Below, one piece after another: positions 27,097 through 35,810 of a stretch of 64,000 nt of DNA; within the stretch, counting starts at the first letter, position 1; every line of letters begins with the position of its first letter. The position numbers and the translations under genes were made by a program. This DNA is from Brevundimonas vesicularis NBRC 12165 (GTDB lineage Bacteria > Pseudomonadota > Alphaproteobacteria > Caulobacterales > Caulobacteraceae): the NCBI RefSeq assembly GCF_001592205.1, contig NZ_BCWM01000015.1:1-64000 (forward strand), read 5' to 3'. Below the pieces are notes generated by a model. That model was not told where the DNA came from, did not search any database, and was given only the letters and a program-made list of their open reading frames with translations.

Positions 27097-28587
27097 ATGA
27101 CCGACGCCGCGCCTCCCCGCCCCCTCGCCCGCAATCCGCGCGGCTTCGCCGACAAGCGCGGCCGCGACCTGACAGCCGAGCGGCGCATCGTCGCGCGCGT
27201 GTCCGAGGTTTACGAGCGCTGGGGCTTCGAGCCGCTGGAGACGCCAGCCTTCGAATATGCCGATGCGCTGGGCAAGTTCCTGCCCGACGCCGACCGCCCG
27301 AACGAGGGCGTCTTCGCGCTTCAGGACGACGCCGGATCGGACGAGCCGGGCGAATGGATGGCCTTGCGCTACGACCACACGGCGCCCCTGGCCCGGTTCG
27401 CCGCCCAGACCTGGGAAACCCTGCCCAAGCCGTTCCGCCGCTATGCCTATGGCCCCGTCTGGCGCAATGAAAAGCCTGGCCCCGGCCGATTCCGCGAGTT
27501 CTGGCAGTGCGACGCCGACACCGTCGGCTCGGACCGGCCCGAGGCCGACGCCGAAATCATCGCCATGGGCTGCGAAGGCCTGCGCGCCGCCGGGCTGGAC
27601 GCCGGCCAGGCCCAGATCCGCGTTTCGAACCGCAAGCTGTTCGACGGCCTGTTCGACGCCGGCGGCGTGACCGAGGCCGGTCAGCGACTGACGGCGCTTC
27701 GCGCCATCGACAAGTTCGACCGCCTGGGCTGGGAGGGCGTGGTCCAACTGCTGGGTGAAGGGCGTCTGGACGACTCGGGCGACTACACCAAGGGCGCCCA
27801 GCTGCCCGCCAAGGTCACGGCCGCCATCGAGGCGTTTCTGGCCTCGGCCAATACCCCCGGCCTGTCGCGGGCCGAGACGCTGGACGCTGTCGCGCGCTCC
27901 GGCGACCTCGGCGCGGCGGGCGAGGCGGCGCTGAACGAACTGGCCGCCATCGACCGGGCGCTGGCCGCCATGTCGGTCGGTCAGGACGCCGTGAAGTTCG
28001 ATCCGACCATCGTGCGCGGCCTAGAATATTACACCGGCGCCGTGTTCGAGGCCGAGCTGCTGCTCGACACGGTTGACGACAAGGGTCGTCCCGTCCGCTT
28101 CGGCTCCATCGGCGGCGGCGGTCGCTATGACGATCTGGTCGCCCGCTTCACCGGTCAGAGCACGCCGGCGACCGGCTTCTCCTTCGGCGTCTCGCGTCTG
28201 GCCTCGGCCCTGCGCGCGGCGGGACGGGGCGCCGAGGACGCCGTGCGCGGCCCCGTGGTCGTCATCGTCTTCTCCGAGGACGACATGACCCATTATCTGA
28301 CCGCCGTGGCGGAACTGCGCGCCGCCGGAATCGCCGCCGAGCTTTATCTGGGTCGCGCCGGCATGAAGGCGCAGATGAAATACGCCGACCGGCGCGGCGC
28401 CCCGGCTGTCGTCATCCTGGGCGGCGATGAGATCGCCGCCGGCGAGGTCACGATCAAGGATCTGGACGCCGGCCGCGCCGCCGCCGCCGCCATCACGGAC
28501 AACGACGCCTGGAAGGCCGAACGCCCCGGCCAGATGAAGATCGCCCGCGAAGGCCTGGTCGCCGCCATAAAGTCCATTATCGAATAA
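27097..28587 (+). CDS. hisS: Histidyl-tRNA synthetase
   Basis: 496 residues, class II synthetase. Motif 2 is YGPVWRNEKPGPGRFREFWQ, the histidine-binding segment GLEYYTGAVFEAEL, and motif 3 contains GFSFGVSRL; an anticodon-binding domain follows (VVIVFSEDDM onward). It is longer than the E. coli enzyme (424) and of the alphaproteobacterial type, a lineage known for tRNA-His without the extra G-1. The stop codon lies inside an 11-base-pair stem-loop described separately. Confidence 0.96.
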   Translation: MTDAAPPRPLARNPRGFADKRGRDLTAERRIVARVSEVYERWGFEPLETPAFEYADALGKFLPDADRPNEGVFALQDDAGSDEPGEWMALRYDHTAPLARFAAQTWETLPKPFRRYAYGPVWRNEKPGPGRFREFWQCDADTVGSDRPEADAEIIAMGCEGLRAAGLDAGQAQIRVSNRKLFDGLFDAGGVTEAGQRLTALRAIDKFDRLGWEGVVQLLGEGRLDDSGDYTKGAQLPAKVTAAIEAFLASANTPGLSRAETLDAVARSGDLGAAGEAALNELAAIDRALAAMSVGQDAVKFDPTIVRGLEYYTGAVFEAELLLDTVDDKGRPVRFGSIGGGGRYDDLVARFTGQSTPATGFSFGVSRLASALRAAGRGAEDAVRGPVVVIVFSEDDMTHYLTAVAELRAAGIAAELYLGRAGMKAQMKYADRRGAPAVVILGGDEIAAGEVTIKDLDAGRAAAAAITDNDAWKAERPGQMKIAREGLVAAIKSIIE

Positions 28588-28600
28588 GCTTCGATAATGG
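28574..28600 (+). terminator. Perfect stem-loop enclosing the hisS stop codon
   Basis: CCATTATCGAA (28574-28584) and TTCGATAATGG (28590-28600) form an 11-base-pair perfect stem with the loop TAAGC, which contains the TAA stop. No U-run follows, so it is not a canonical intrinsic terminator; it may protect or process the 3' end. Confidence 0.5.
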
Positions 28601-28664
28601 CCCGTCCCTAAAATGGGTTATCAGTGATAAGTCGAAGAAAGTTCGACTCTTGCGAAACCGGTCG

Positions 28665-28693
28665 TTGACGACCGACCGGCCCTTGCGTCAAAT
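28665..28693 (+). promoter_or_regulatory. Possible housekeeping promoter for a small RNA
   Basis: TTGACG (28665-28670) and TCAAAT (28688-28693) spaced 17 bases resemble a sigma-70 promoter. No reading frame follows; a structured stretch ending in a terminator does. Confidence 0.35.
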
Positions 28694-28699
28694 GACCCC

Positions 28700-28816
28700 A
28701 CTCGAGGGCAAGCGTTGCTCAAGCGCGCAGCACTCGAAGGCGTTTCGGGGAGGAAACGTCCGCTCTTTAAAGAGCGCGAAAGCCCGCTGCGATGTATCCC
28801 CCGCAGCGGGCTTTTT
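28700..28816 (+). ncRNA. Candidate small RNA in the hisS / M13 peptidase gap
   Basis: About 117 bases between a possible promoter and a strong intrinsic terminator, without an open frame. The stretch can fold: TCGAG pairs with CTCGA around an inner GGGCAA/TTGCTC hairpin, CGCTCTTTAAAGAGCG is a perfect palindrome, and the end is the terminator hairpin. I recognise no known RNA family. It could equally be the 3' leader of nothing more than a hisS read-through terminator. Confidence 0.35.
28779..28816 (+). terminator. Intrinsic terminator
   Basis: AAAGCCCGCTGCG (28779-28791) pairs with CGCAGCGGGCTTT (28802-28814), a 13-base-pair stem with a 10-base loop, followed by more T residues. It is 190 bases past hisS, so it may end a separate short transcript. 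Confidence 0.8.
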
Positions 28817-28901
28817 CGCGTCTGAAGCCCAGACAAACTCCTCTGAAACCTCGACAAATTCTTGATACGGCGTCGAGATCGAGCAGCCCGGTCTCGATAT
28901 G

Positions 28902-28930
28902 AAAAAAGGCCAGGGCGAACCCCGGCCTTT
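28902..28930 (-). terminator. Intrinsic terminator of the M13 peptidase gene
   Basis: On the minus strand AAAGGCCGGGG, a TTCG tetraloop and CCCTGGCCTTT form a GC-rich stem (one G-T pair), followed by a run of T. It begins about 22 bases past the peptidase stop. Confidence 0.8.
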
Positions 28931-28952
28931 CGATTCTCGAACAAGCGTCGCC

Positions 28953-31076
28953 TTACCAGAGACGGACGCGCTCCTCGGGCGTCAGATAGTATTTCGTGCC
29001 CGGTTGGACGTCGAAGGCGTCGTACCAGGCGTCGACGTTGCGCAGCGGGCCGATGACGCGGAACTGTGCGGCCGAGTGCGGGTCGGTGGCGACCTGCTGC
29101 TTCAGCGCCTCGTCGCGATACTTCGACTGCCAGACCTGGGCCCAGCCATAGAAGAAGCGCTGGTCGCCGGTCGCGCCGTCCAGAACCGGCGCCGGCTGGC
29201 CGTTCAGCGACAGGTGATAGGCCTCGAGACCGACGGCCACGCCAGACGCGTCACCGATGTTCTCGCCCATCGTCAGGCCAGGGTTGATGTGATAGCCGGC
29301 GATCGGTTCGTAGGTCGCATATTGCGCGCCCAGACGCGCCGTCAGGGCCTCGAAGTTGGCCTTGTCTTCCGGCGTCCACCAGTTGCGCAGCACGCCGTCG
29401 CCATCGGACTTGGAGCCTTGGTCGTCGAAGCCGTGGCCGATCTCGTGCCCGATCACGCCGCCGATGCCGCCGTAGTTGACCGCCGCATCGCCATTCGGAT
29501 CGAAGAAGGGCGGCTGCAGGATTGCGGCTGGGAAGACGATCTCGTTGTTGGCCGAGTTGTAGTAGGCGTTGACGGTCTGCGGGGTCATGCCCCACTCCGA
29601 CTTGTCGACCGGCTCGTTCAGACGGGCCAGATCATAGTTCCATTCGAACAGGCCGCGGCGCTCGGCGTTGCCGACCAGGTCGTTCGCGCGGATGTCCAGA
29701 CCGGAGTAGTCGCGCCACTTGTCGGGATAGCCGATCTTGACGGTAAACTTGCGCAGCTTCTCCTGCGCCGCCGCCTTGGTCTCGGTCCCCATCCAGGTCA
29801 GGTTGTCGATCCGGTGCGACAGGGCGGTGCGCAAATTGGCGACCAGCTCTTCCATCTTGGCCTTGGATTCGGCCGGGAAATACTGGGCGACGTAGAGCCG
29901 GCCCGTGGCCTCGCCCAGCGACCCTTCGGCGAAGGAGATGGCGCGCTTCTCGCGGGTGCGCTGCTCAGGCTGACCCGACAGATCGCGCGAACGGAACTCC
30001 CATTGGGCGTCTGCGAAGCGTTTCGACATGAGGGGCGCCATGTCGTCGGCGGTGTGGAAAGCCTGCCAGGCCTGCAGAAGTTCGACCGGCGTCTCGGCGT
30101 AGATGGCCGCAATCTTGGGCATGGCCGTGTCCTGGCGCACGATCAGGCGCGGCACGCCGCCCAGCTTGGCCGCATCGTAGTAGGCCTGCCAGGCGAAGCC
30201 CGGCGCGTCCTCAGCCAGTTTAGCGATGGTGAACTCGTTGTAGGTCCGGTCGCGGTTGCGGTTCTCGACCGGTGTCCAGTGGGCCTCGGCGATCTTGGTT
30301 TCCAGCGCGACGATCTGGGCGGCGGTCTCAGTCGGGTTGGTCCAGCCGATCATCTCCAGCATCCGGCCGACATAGGCCTGATACTTCTCTTTCTTGTCGG
30401 CGAAACGGGCGTCCAGATAATAGTCGCGGTTCGGCAGGCCGATGCCCGACTGGCCCGTCGAGACGACGTAGCGGGTCGGTTGCTTGGAATCGATCGTGAT
30501 GCCGGTACCGAAGAAGGACGAGCCGAAGCGGCCGGCCGTCTGGCCCATATAGACGGCCATCTTGTCGTGGCTGTCGGCGGCGCGGATCGCAGACAGATAG
30601 GGTTGCAGCGGCTGGGCGTCCAACTGCTCGATGCGCGCCTCGTCGATGTAGGAGCGATAGGCGTCAGCGACCTTGGCCTCGTCCGATCCGGGCGCCAGGT
30701 CGGTGCGGTTGGCCAGGCCCAGCACCAGCTCCTTCATGCGGTTGTCCGACAGTTCGCGCAGCAGGGCGAACGAGCCGTAGCTGGTGCGGTCCGACGGAAT
30801 GACCAGCTTTTCCAGCGCCTTGCCGTTGGCGTACTGGAAGAAGTCGTCGCCCGGCTTCACCGAGGTGTCGCGACCGGCCATGTCGAAGCCCCAGGTTCCG
30901 TAGCGGGGCGCGTCGACGCCCTGCCAGCCGGCTGCCGTCTCTTCGCCCGAGAACAGCGAAACGATGGTGCAGGCGTCGTCGATGCAGGCGTGGTCGTGAC
31001 CGATATCCTGAGCCAGAACCGTGCTGGCGGGCAGAAGAAGGGCGCCGACGGCGGCCCCGATAAGCAGACGTTTCAT
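28953..31076 (-). CDS. M13 family metallopeptidase (neprilysin/PepO-like), exported
   Basis: 707 residues with a signal peptide (MKRLLIGAAVGALLLPASTVLAQ). The long N-terminal M13 domain is followed by the catalytic region: NAYYNSANNEIVFPAAILQP, the zinc motif HEIGH in GGVIGHEIGHGFDDQGS, and GENIGDASG carrying the third ligand Glu; it ends VRLW, the conserved C terminus. It should cleave oligopeptides in the periplasm. The ATG at 31076 starts the signal peptide and is preceded by AGGGACAT. Confidence 0.94.
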   Translation of the reverse strand: MKRLLIGAAVGALLLPASTVLAQDIGHDHACIDDACTIVSLFSGEETAAGWQGVDAPRYGTWGFDMAGRDTSVKPGDDFFQYANGKALEKLVIPSDRTSYGSFALLRELSDNRMKELVLGLANRTDLAPGSDEAKVADAYRSYIDEARIEQLDAQPLQPYLSAIRAADSHDKMAVYMGQTAGRFGSSFFGTGITIDSKQPTRYVVSTGQSGIGLPNRDYYLDARFADKKEKYQAYVGRMLEMIGWTNPTETAAQIVALETKIAEAHWTPVENRNRDRTYNEFTIAKLAEDAPGFAWQAYYDAAKLGGVPRLIVRQDTAMPKIAAIYAETPVELLQAWQAFHTADDMAPLMSKRFADAQWEFRSRDLSGQPEQRTREKRAISFAEGSLGEATGRLYVAQYFPAESKAKMEELVANLRTALSHRIDNLTWMGTETKAAAQEKLRKFTVKIGYPDKWRDYSGLDIRANDLVGNAERRGLFEWNYDLARLNEPVDKSEWGMTPQTVNAYYNSANNEIVFPAAILQPPFFDPNGDAAVNYGGIGGVIGHEIGHGFDDQGSKSDGDGVLRNWWTPEDKANFEALTARLGAQYATYEPIAGYHINPGLTMGENIGDASGVAVGLEAYHLSLNGQPAPVLDGATGDQRFFYGWAQVWQSKYRDEALKQQVATDPHSAAQFRVIGPLRNVDAWYDAFDVQPGTKYYLTPEERVRLW

Positions 31077-31232
31077 CACTATGTCCCTGTTCCCACCCGG
31101 CATTTGGATGGTTCGGCGCAGACCCTAGTCCGGCGAGGGGGGGTGTCGCCTTAAAAAAAGTTCATGATTGCGATGCGACCTCTCGCCACGGCGGGGGGAT
31201 CAGGGTCAGATACGCCGACGCGAGGAGGGCGG

Positions 31233-33068
31233 ATGCACGGTCAGGGCGGCGACTATAAGGATCTGGTGGTCTTTCTGGCGGCCGCCGGCGTCATCGTGCC
31301 CCTGGTCAATCGGCTGAAGGTCAGCCCCATCCTGGGCTTTCTTGCAGCGGGCGTTTTGCTGGGCCCGGACGGCCTGGGCCGGTTCGCGCAAAGCCTGCCC
31401 TGGCTGTCGTGGCTGACCATCGGCGATCCGGGCCAGCTGGCGCAGCTGTCGGAACTAGGCGTCGCCTTCCTGTTGTTCATGATCGGTCTGGAGCTGTCGT
31501 GGGAGCGGCTGCGCGCCATGCGTCGGCTGGTGTTCGGCCTGGGGCTGATGCAGGTCGTCGTCTGCACCGCCGTGCTGGCGGGCGGCTTCATGCTGATGGG
31601 ACAGACCTTGGCCAGCGCGGTGGTGCTGGGCATGGGCCTCGCCCTGTCCTCGACGGCTGTGGTCATGCCCGTGCTGGCCGAACGGGGGCGGCTGAAGGGG
31701 ACGGTCGGCCGTTCCACCTTCGCCATCCTGCTGGCTCAGGATTTGTCGGTCGCGCCGATCCTGATCACCGTCACCGTCCTGGCGGCCCTGGCCCAACAGG
31801 GCGGCGGTCTGGATCCCGCCGTGCTGGGTCGCGCCCTATTCACCCTGGTTCCGGCCGCCATCGGCCTGGGGCTGATGGTGCTGCTAGGACGGGTCGTGCT
31901 GCGGCCGATGTTCCGGTCGGTGGCCAAGGCGCGCAAGGCCGACCAGGGCGGCGAACTGTTCGTCGCCGCCTCGCTGCTGGTGGTGGTCGGCGCCGGTCTC
32001 GCCGCCCAGGCCAGCGGCCTGTCGATGAGCATCGGCGCGCTTCTGGCCGGCGTGCTGCTGGCCGAGACCGAATTTCGGCGCGAGGTCGAGGTTTCCATCG
32101 AACCGTTCAAGGGGCTTTTGCTAGGCGTCTTCTTCGTCGGCGTCGGCCTGGGCCTGGATCTGGACGCCATCGCCGCCGATCCGGTCGGCGTGTTCGGCTT
32201 GGCCCTGGCCCTGACGATCGTGAAGACCGCCGTCATCTTCAGCCTGGCCCGCTTCTGGGGCCTGGGCGCCCGCCCGGCGTTGGAGACGGCGCTCGTTCTG
32301 GCGCCGGCGGGCGAGTTCGCCTTTGTGGTCTTCGCCACCGGCCTGGTCGAGGGGCTTGCGCCGCCGCAGCTGACCAACACCGTGGCCCTGTCGGCGACCG
32401 TGAGCATCTTTTCGATCCCCCTGCTCGCCCTGCTGGGCCAGAAGTTGGCGCGCAAGTCGGCAGCCGCAGGCCAGCCCGTCGAGCTACCAACGCTGGAGGC
32501 GGCCGACGGTGCGGTCATCATCGTCGGCTTCGGGCGCGTCGGTCGGCTGATCGGTGAAATGCTGAAGGCGCACGATCAGCCCTTCATCGCCCTGGACACC
32601 GATGCGGGCGCGGTCGCCGGCGGCCGGCGTGACGGATTCGATGTCTTCTATGGTGATGCGGGGCGGCGCGAGATGCTCCAGCACTGCGGCGTCCAGTCCA
32701 CCCGCGCCCTGATCGTCACCATGGACGCGCCGACCAAGGTGGACGAGGTGGTCACCACGGCGCGGTCCATGCGCGACGACCTGATCCTGATCGCCCGCGC
32801 CCGTGACGACCAGCACGCCATCCGGCTGTATGGACTGGGCGTCACCGACGCCGTGCCGGAGACGACCGAGGCCAGTCTCCAGCTCGCCGAAAACACCCTG
32901 GTCGATCTGGGCGTGCCCATGGGTCTGGTGCTCGCCTCGGTCCACGAACGTCGCGATCAGTTTCGCAAGGCCTTCCAGTCGGCCATCCCGATCGAGCGTC
33001 GCAATCGCCCCAGCCGCGCGCTGCGCCGCACGCTGCGCCCGGTGCGCGTCGACCCCGCGCCGGAGTAA
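31233..33068 (+). CDS. CPA2-family monovalent cation:proton antiporter (KefB/KefC-like)
   Basis: 611 residues. About twelve membrane segments cover residues 10-390 (starting DLVVFLAAAGVIVPLVNRL), with the family motifs LGFLAAGVLLGP and LALSSTAVVMPVLAERG. A cytoplasmic TrkA-N/RCK domain begins near residue 427 (IVGFGRVGRLIGEML). KefB/C-type proteins release potassium in exchange for protons, often under glutathione control; a KefG/F partner is not nearby. The ATG at 31233 is preceded by GAGGAGGG. The stop lies in a small stem GTAAGGG/CCCTTAC at 33065-33082. Confidence 0.92.
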   Translation: MHGQGGDYKDLVVFLAAAGVIVPLVNRLKVSPILGFLAAGVLLGPDGLGRFAQSLPWLSWLTIGDPGQLAQLSELGVAFLLFMIGLELSWERLRAMRRLVFGLGLMQVVVCTAVLAGGFMLMGQTLASAVVLGMGLALSSTAVVMPVLAERGRLKGTVGRSTFAILLAQDLSVAPILITVTVLAALAQQGGGLDPAVLGRALFTLVPAAIGLGLMVLLGRVVLRPMFRSVAKARKADQGGELFVAASLLVVVGAGLAAQASGLSMSIGALLAGVLLAETEFRREVEVSIEPFKGLLLGVFFVGVGLGLDLDAIAADPVGVFGLALALTIVKTAVIFSLARFWGLGARPALETALVLAPAGEFAFVVFATGLVEGLAPPQLTNTVALSATVSIFSIPLLALLGQKLARKSAAAGQPVELPTLEAADGAVIIVGFGRVGRLIGEMLKAHDQPFIALDTDAGAVAGGRRDGFDVFYGDAGRREMLQHCGVQSTRALIVTMDAPTKVDEVVTTARSMRDDLILIARARDDQHAIRLYGLGVTDAVPETTEASLQLAENTLVDLGVPMGLVLASVHERRDQFRKAFQSAIPIERRNRPSRALRRTLRPVRVDPAPE

Positions 33069-33258
33069 GGGAAGCCCCTTACAGACGGTCGCCGGACCCA
33101 TTTTCGTCATGGTTCCGTGATGCAAGCGCGCCTCTCCATGACTGCATCTGCGGAGCAGACGCGCCCTTCAGGTCCGACCCAAGGGCTCAGACATTCATTC
33201 GAGGTCGATGCCGGGCGCCCCCGACCAGAGACCGAAAGTAGAGTAAAAGCCTGATTAT

Positions 33259-33900
33259 ATGACAGATACCGTCGCCTCCCTCGCTGTCGAGCCCCGCTTG
33301 AACCGCCGCCAGGCCGCCAAGATCCGCACGCGACAAAAGGTTCTGGACGCCGCCCGCTCGCTCTTCGCCGAGCGCGGCTATGAGCCCGCCACGATCCGCG
33401 ACATCGCCAAGGGCGCGGGCATGTCCACCGGCGCCGTCTTCGCCAACTTCCAGGACAAGGCCGAACTGTTCGAGGCGGTCCTGACCGAGGACATGACGCG
33501 TCTGGCCGAGGTGGTCGAGGCCGCGGCGCCCGAAGGCGAACCCGTCCGCCAGCGCCTCGTCAGCGCGCTGAGCGCCGGCTACCACTCGTCGCTGGACCAA
33601 CTGCCTCTGTTCCAGGCCATCGTGGCCCGCTCGTGGTTCCAGCCCCTGGCCGCTGAAATGCGCGCCCGCGCCGCGACCAAGAACCTGCTGCTCGCCATCA
33701 GCAACATCCTTCAGGATGCAGTGGCCAAGGGCGAGCTGTCCAAGGACGCCGACAGCCGTCTGCTGGTCGAGCTGATCTGGGACGCCTATCTGTCGAACTA
33801 CCGCCGCGCCGCCTATGACGAGTGGGACGCGCAGGCCCTGTCGGACCATATGGGCAAGCAGATCGACGTGATCCTGGCCGGCGCCATCGCCGCCAAATAA
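33259..33900 (+). CDS. TetR/AcrR family transcriptional regulator
   Basis: 213 residues. The N-terminal DNA-binding domain is clear: KIRTRQKVLDAARSLFAERG, YEPATIRDIAKGAGMSTGAV and FANFQDKAELFEAVL. The C-terminal ligand domain is unlike any I can name. No Shine-Dalgarno precedes the ATG and no clear palindromic operator is seen upstream, so targets are unknown; the antiporter gene lies upstream in the same direction with 190 bases between. A terminator follows. Confidence 0.9.
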   Translation: MTDTVASLAVEPRLNRRQAAKIRTRQKVLDAARSLFAERGYEPATIRDIAKGAGMSTGAVFANFQDKAELFEAVLTEDMTRLAEVVEAAAPEGEPVRQRLVSALSAGYHSSLDQLPLFQAIVARSWFQPLAAEMRARAATKNLLLAISNILQDAVAKGELSKDADSRLLVELIWDAYLSNYRRAAYDEWDAQALSDHMGKQIDVILAGAIAAK

Positions 33901-33922
33901 GCCAGAGCAAAGCCGCTTTTCG

Positions 33923-33958
33923 AAAGGCCGGGTCCGCCAGCGCGGGCCCGGCCTTTTT
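33923..33958 (+). terminator. Intrinsic terminator after the TetR gene
   Basis: AAAGGCCGGG (33923-33932) and CCCGGCCTTT (33947-33956) form a ten-base-pair stem with a 14-base loop, followed by T residues. The A-rich 5' side lets it serve the convergent Smr gene too. Confidence 0.85.
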
Positions 33959-33966
33959 CGTGAGCG

Positions 33967-34548
33967 TCAGGCCCGGCGTTTCAGGGTGACGTAGAAGGCG
34001 CCGTTTCCGCCGTGCTTCTGGTGGGCGATGGTGAAGCCCGACACGACGCCGCGCAGTGCGGGCGAATGCATCCATTCCGCAAAGGCCGAGCGGATCACCC
34101 CGCCGCCCATCCGACCCTGTCCGGTGATGACCAGCACCGCACGCATTCCGCGCGCCTGGCAGGATGTCAGGAAGCCTCGAAGCTGATCCTCAGCCTCGAA
34201 TCGGCCAAAGCCATGCAGGTCGATGCGCGCCTCGATGGGATCGCGTTCGCGCGACAGCCGCTGCTTGCGGCGCGGCTCCAGATCCTCGGGCGCGGGCTTG
34301 GGCTTGTTCGGCGAGGGTCGCTTTTCCGCCGGCGGCGCGAGAGCGGCGCGTTTGGGAGACGCCTTGATCAGGGGGCGCGGCCGCTCGATCGGCGTCACCA
34401 CGATCTCGGGCGGCGTTTCGGCGCCGGGCGTGACGCGGGCGGCCTTGCGCGTCCTCGGCGTCACGACTGATCCGGCCACACGGGTCCAGATGCGACGGTC
34501 TTCGGGCGTCAGTCCGTTCTCATCACGGCTCGAGCCCTTTCGCCTCAT
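33967..34548 (-). CDS. Smr/MutS2-C-terminal domain protein
   Basis: 193 residues. The N-terminal 100 residues are a low-complexity Pro/Arg/Ala linker; the C-terminal Smr domain contains IDLHGFGRFEAEDQLRGFL, VLVITGQGRMGGGVIRSAF and the ending HGGNGAFYVTLKRR. Smr domains bind or nick nucleic acids, and recent work links stand-alone ones to RNA cleavage on stalled ribosomes. Its ATG overlaps the stop of the XRE gene. Confidence 0.9.
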   Translation of the reverse strand: MRRKGSSRDENGLTPEDRRIWTRVAGSVVTPRTRKAARVTPGAETPPEIVVTPIERPRPLIKASPKRAALAPPAEKRPSPNKPKPAPEDLEPRRKQRLSRERDPIEARIDLHGFGRFEAEDQLRGFLTSCQARGMRAVLVITGQGRMGGGVIRSAFAEWMHSPALRGVVSGFTIAHQKHGGNGAFYVTLKRRA

Positions 34549-34784
34549 GCCTCGCCGTCGTCCTCGATCGTGTCGCCGGGACCAGGCTCGTGCGCCAGCA
34601 AGTCACCGGGCTGGCAGTCCAACTCGCGGCACAGGGCGTCCAGGGTCGAGAACCGAACCGCGCGCGCCTTGCCCGTCTTCAGGATCGACAGGTTCGCCAC
34701 CGTGACCCCGACCCGGTCGGCGAGTTCGGTCAACGACATGCGGCGTTCCACGAGGACGCGGTCGAGCTGGACGCGGATGGCCAT
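34545..34784 (-). CDS. XRE-family helix-turn-helix regulator (YozG-like)
   Basis: 79 residues, one HTH: VLVERRMSLTELADRVGVTVANLSILKTG, then FSTLDALCRELDCQPGDLLAH, the usual short Cro/CI form paired with DUF2975 membrane proteins. The DUF2975 gene lies 24 bases upstream in the same direction. An ATG at 34784 is preferred to a TTG two codons upstream. It overlaps the Smr gene by four bases. Confidence 0.9.
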   Translation of the reverse strand: MAIRVQLDRVLVERRMSLTELADRVGVTVANLSILKTGKARAVRFSTLDALCRELDCQPGDLLAHEPGPGDTIEDDGEA

Positions 34785-34808
34785 GCGCAAATCCTACTTC
34801 GAAACGGC

Positions 34809-35414
34809 TCAGATCGTCAGTTCGGATTCGCGACGCAGGCGCGCGCCCTCGCGGAACACCTCCGCCAGCACGAAGACGATAAGCACGGAAAAGATGGGGG
34901 TCAGCAGTTCGCCAAAGCCCTGCGGATCCATGACGCCGGGCGCCAGCCGCTTGGCGACGAAGCCTTGAGCCACCCAGACGCCGCCGGTCACGACCGCCAG
35001 GGTCAGGCCGATCTGGCGCAGGCGACGGACGTTATCGGGCTGGAACGGGTCGCCCATGGTCAGGGTGCGGATGATGCGGCGCAGGCTGCGCAAGATCAGC
35101 ATGAACCCGCCGAAATAGGCGGTCGCGGCGCCCAAACCGAACAGCAGCAGGGTGCGCGTCAGCGGCAGTTGCTTGCCGCCGGAATCCCCGCTGACGGTGA
35201 TGTTCACATTGTCTAGGGGAATGAAGATCGCGGCGATAACCAGCAACAGCAGAATGCCGGTGATCAACCAGAGAAGGATATAGGCGACGTCCAGAACCAC
35301 CTTCAACACGCTGGACACCGAACCCGGGCCGAGCGCTTTGATCGGCGCGGCCAGCCAGTTCGGAACGCTTGCCTCGCCTCGCTTCAGCGGATTTGGCGGC
35401 AGGGGCAGGCGCAT
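34809..35414 (-). CDS. DUF2975 membrane protein
   Basis: 201 residues, four membrane segments (about 40-65, 88-110, 133-153 and 170-190), with the DUF2975 pattern DPFQPDNVRRLRQIGLTLAV between segments 2 and 3. The family is almost always coupled to a small XRE regulator, as here, and the pair is thought to sense membrane conditions and control its own expression; this is family knowledge, not shown by this sequence. Confidence 0.88.
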   Translation of the reverse strand: MRLPLPPNPLKRGEASVPNWLAAPIKALGPGSVSSVLKVVLDVAYILLWLITGILLLLVIAAIFIPLDNVNITVSGDSGGKQLPLTRTLLLFGLGAATAYFGGFMLILRSLRRIIRTLTMGDPFQPDNVRRLRQIGLTLAVVTGGVWVAQGFVAKRLAPGVMDPQGFGELLTPIFSVLIVFVLAEVFREGARLRRESELTI

Positions 35415-35543
35415 GGTCTTTTTGATCTCAAGCCGGGGAAGGCGGGGCGATGGCCACGCGGGGTCCGGCGAACCCGCGCGCGGCTCTATACATCGCGGTC
35501 TTCATGCAGGTCGTCAAAGCTCCAGTGATCGAAAAGAGAGGGA

Positions 35544-35660
35544 TCAAAGAGCTTGGAACAGGGTGACGACCAGGGCGGTGGGCAGGGCGGCGATCAGAAC
35601 GGTGCTGACAAAAGCAGCGCCGACCTTGTCGAGCCACATCGAGGTGTTCATCGTATGCAT
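35544..35660 (-). CDS. 38-residue single-pass membrane peptide
   Basis: The frame reads MHTMNTSMWLDKVGAAFVST, then a hydrophobic segment (VLIAALPTALVVTLF) and QAL. GGAG lies seven bases before the ATG, and an internal ATG three codons on could also serve. It is a short polar head plus one membrane span. Similar tiny membrane proteins occur in Caulobacterales, but I cannot name a family. It stands alone between the DUF2975 gene and rdgB. Confidence 0.6.
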   Translation of the reverse strand: MHTMNTSMWLDKVGAAFVSTVLIAALPTALVVTLFQAL

Positions 35661-35810
35661 TGTGGTTCTCCGTCTTTCGTGTTTGGGCGATTATCGCCGT
35701 TTGGATTTGTTAGCCGCATGATCGTTCCCGTTTTTCCGGAAGTCCTGAACGCTGCGACCTCGTTCCTGACGATCAATAGATAGGCCGTGCGGGCGAAAAA
35801 GGCACGTTAC

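Noticed and set aside
28747-28761. RNase P-like motif (GGGGAGGAAACGTCC)
   Set aside because: It recalls the GAGGAAAGUCC segment of RNase P RNA, but the surrounding structure is far too short for that RNA and no other conserved region is present.
35553-35783. Rightward 76-residue frame overlapping the 38-residue membrane peptide
   Set aside because: Low-complexity Gly/Gln start, no ribosome site, and it runs antisense to the better supported small gene.
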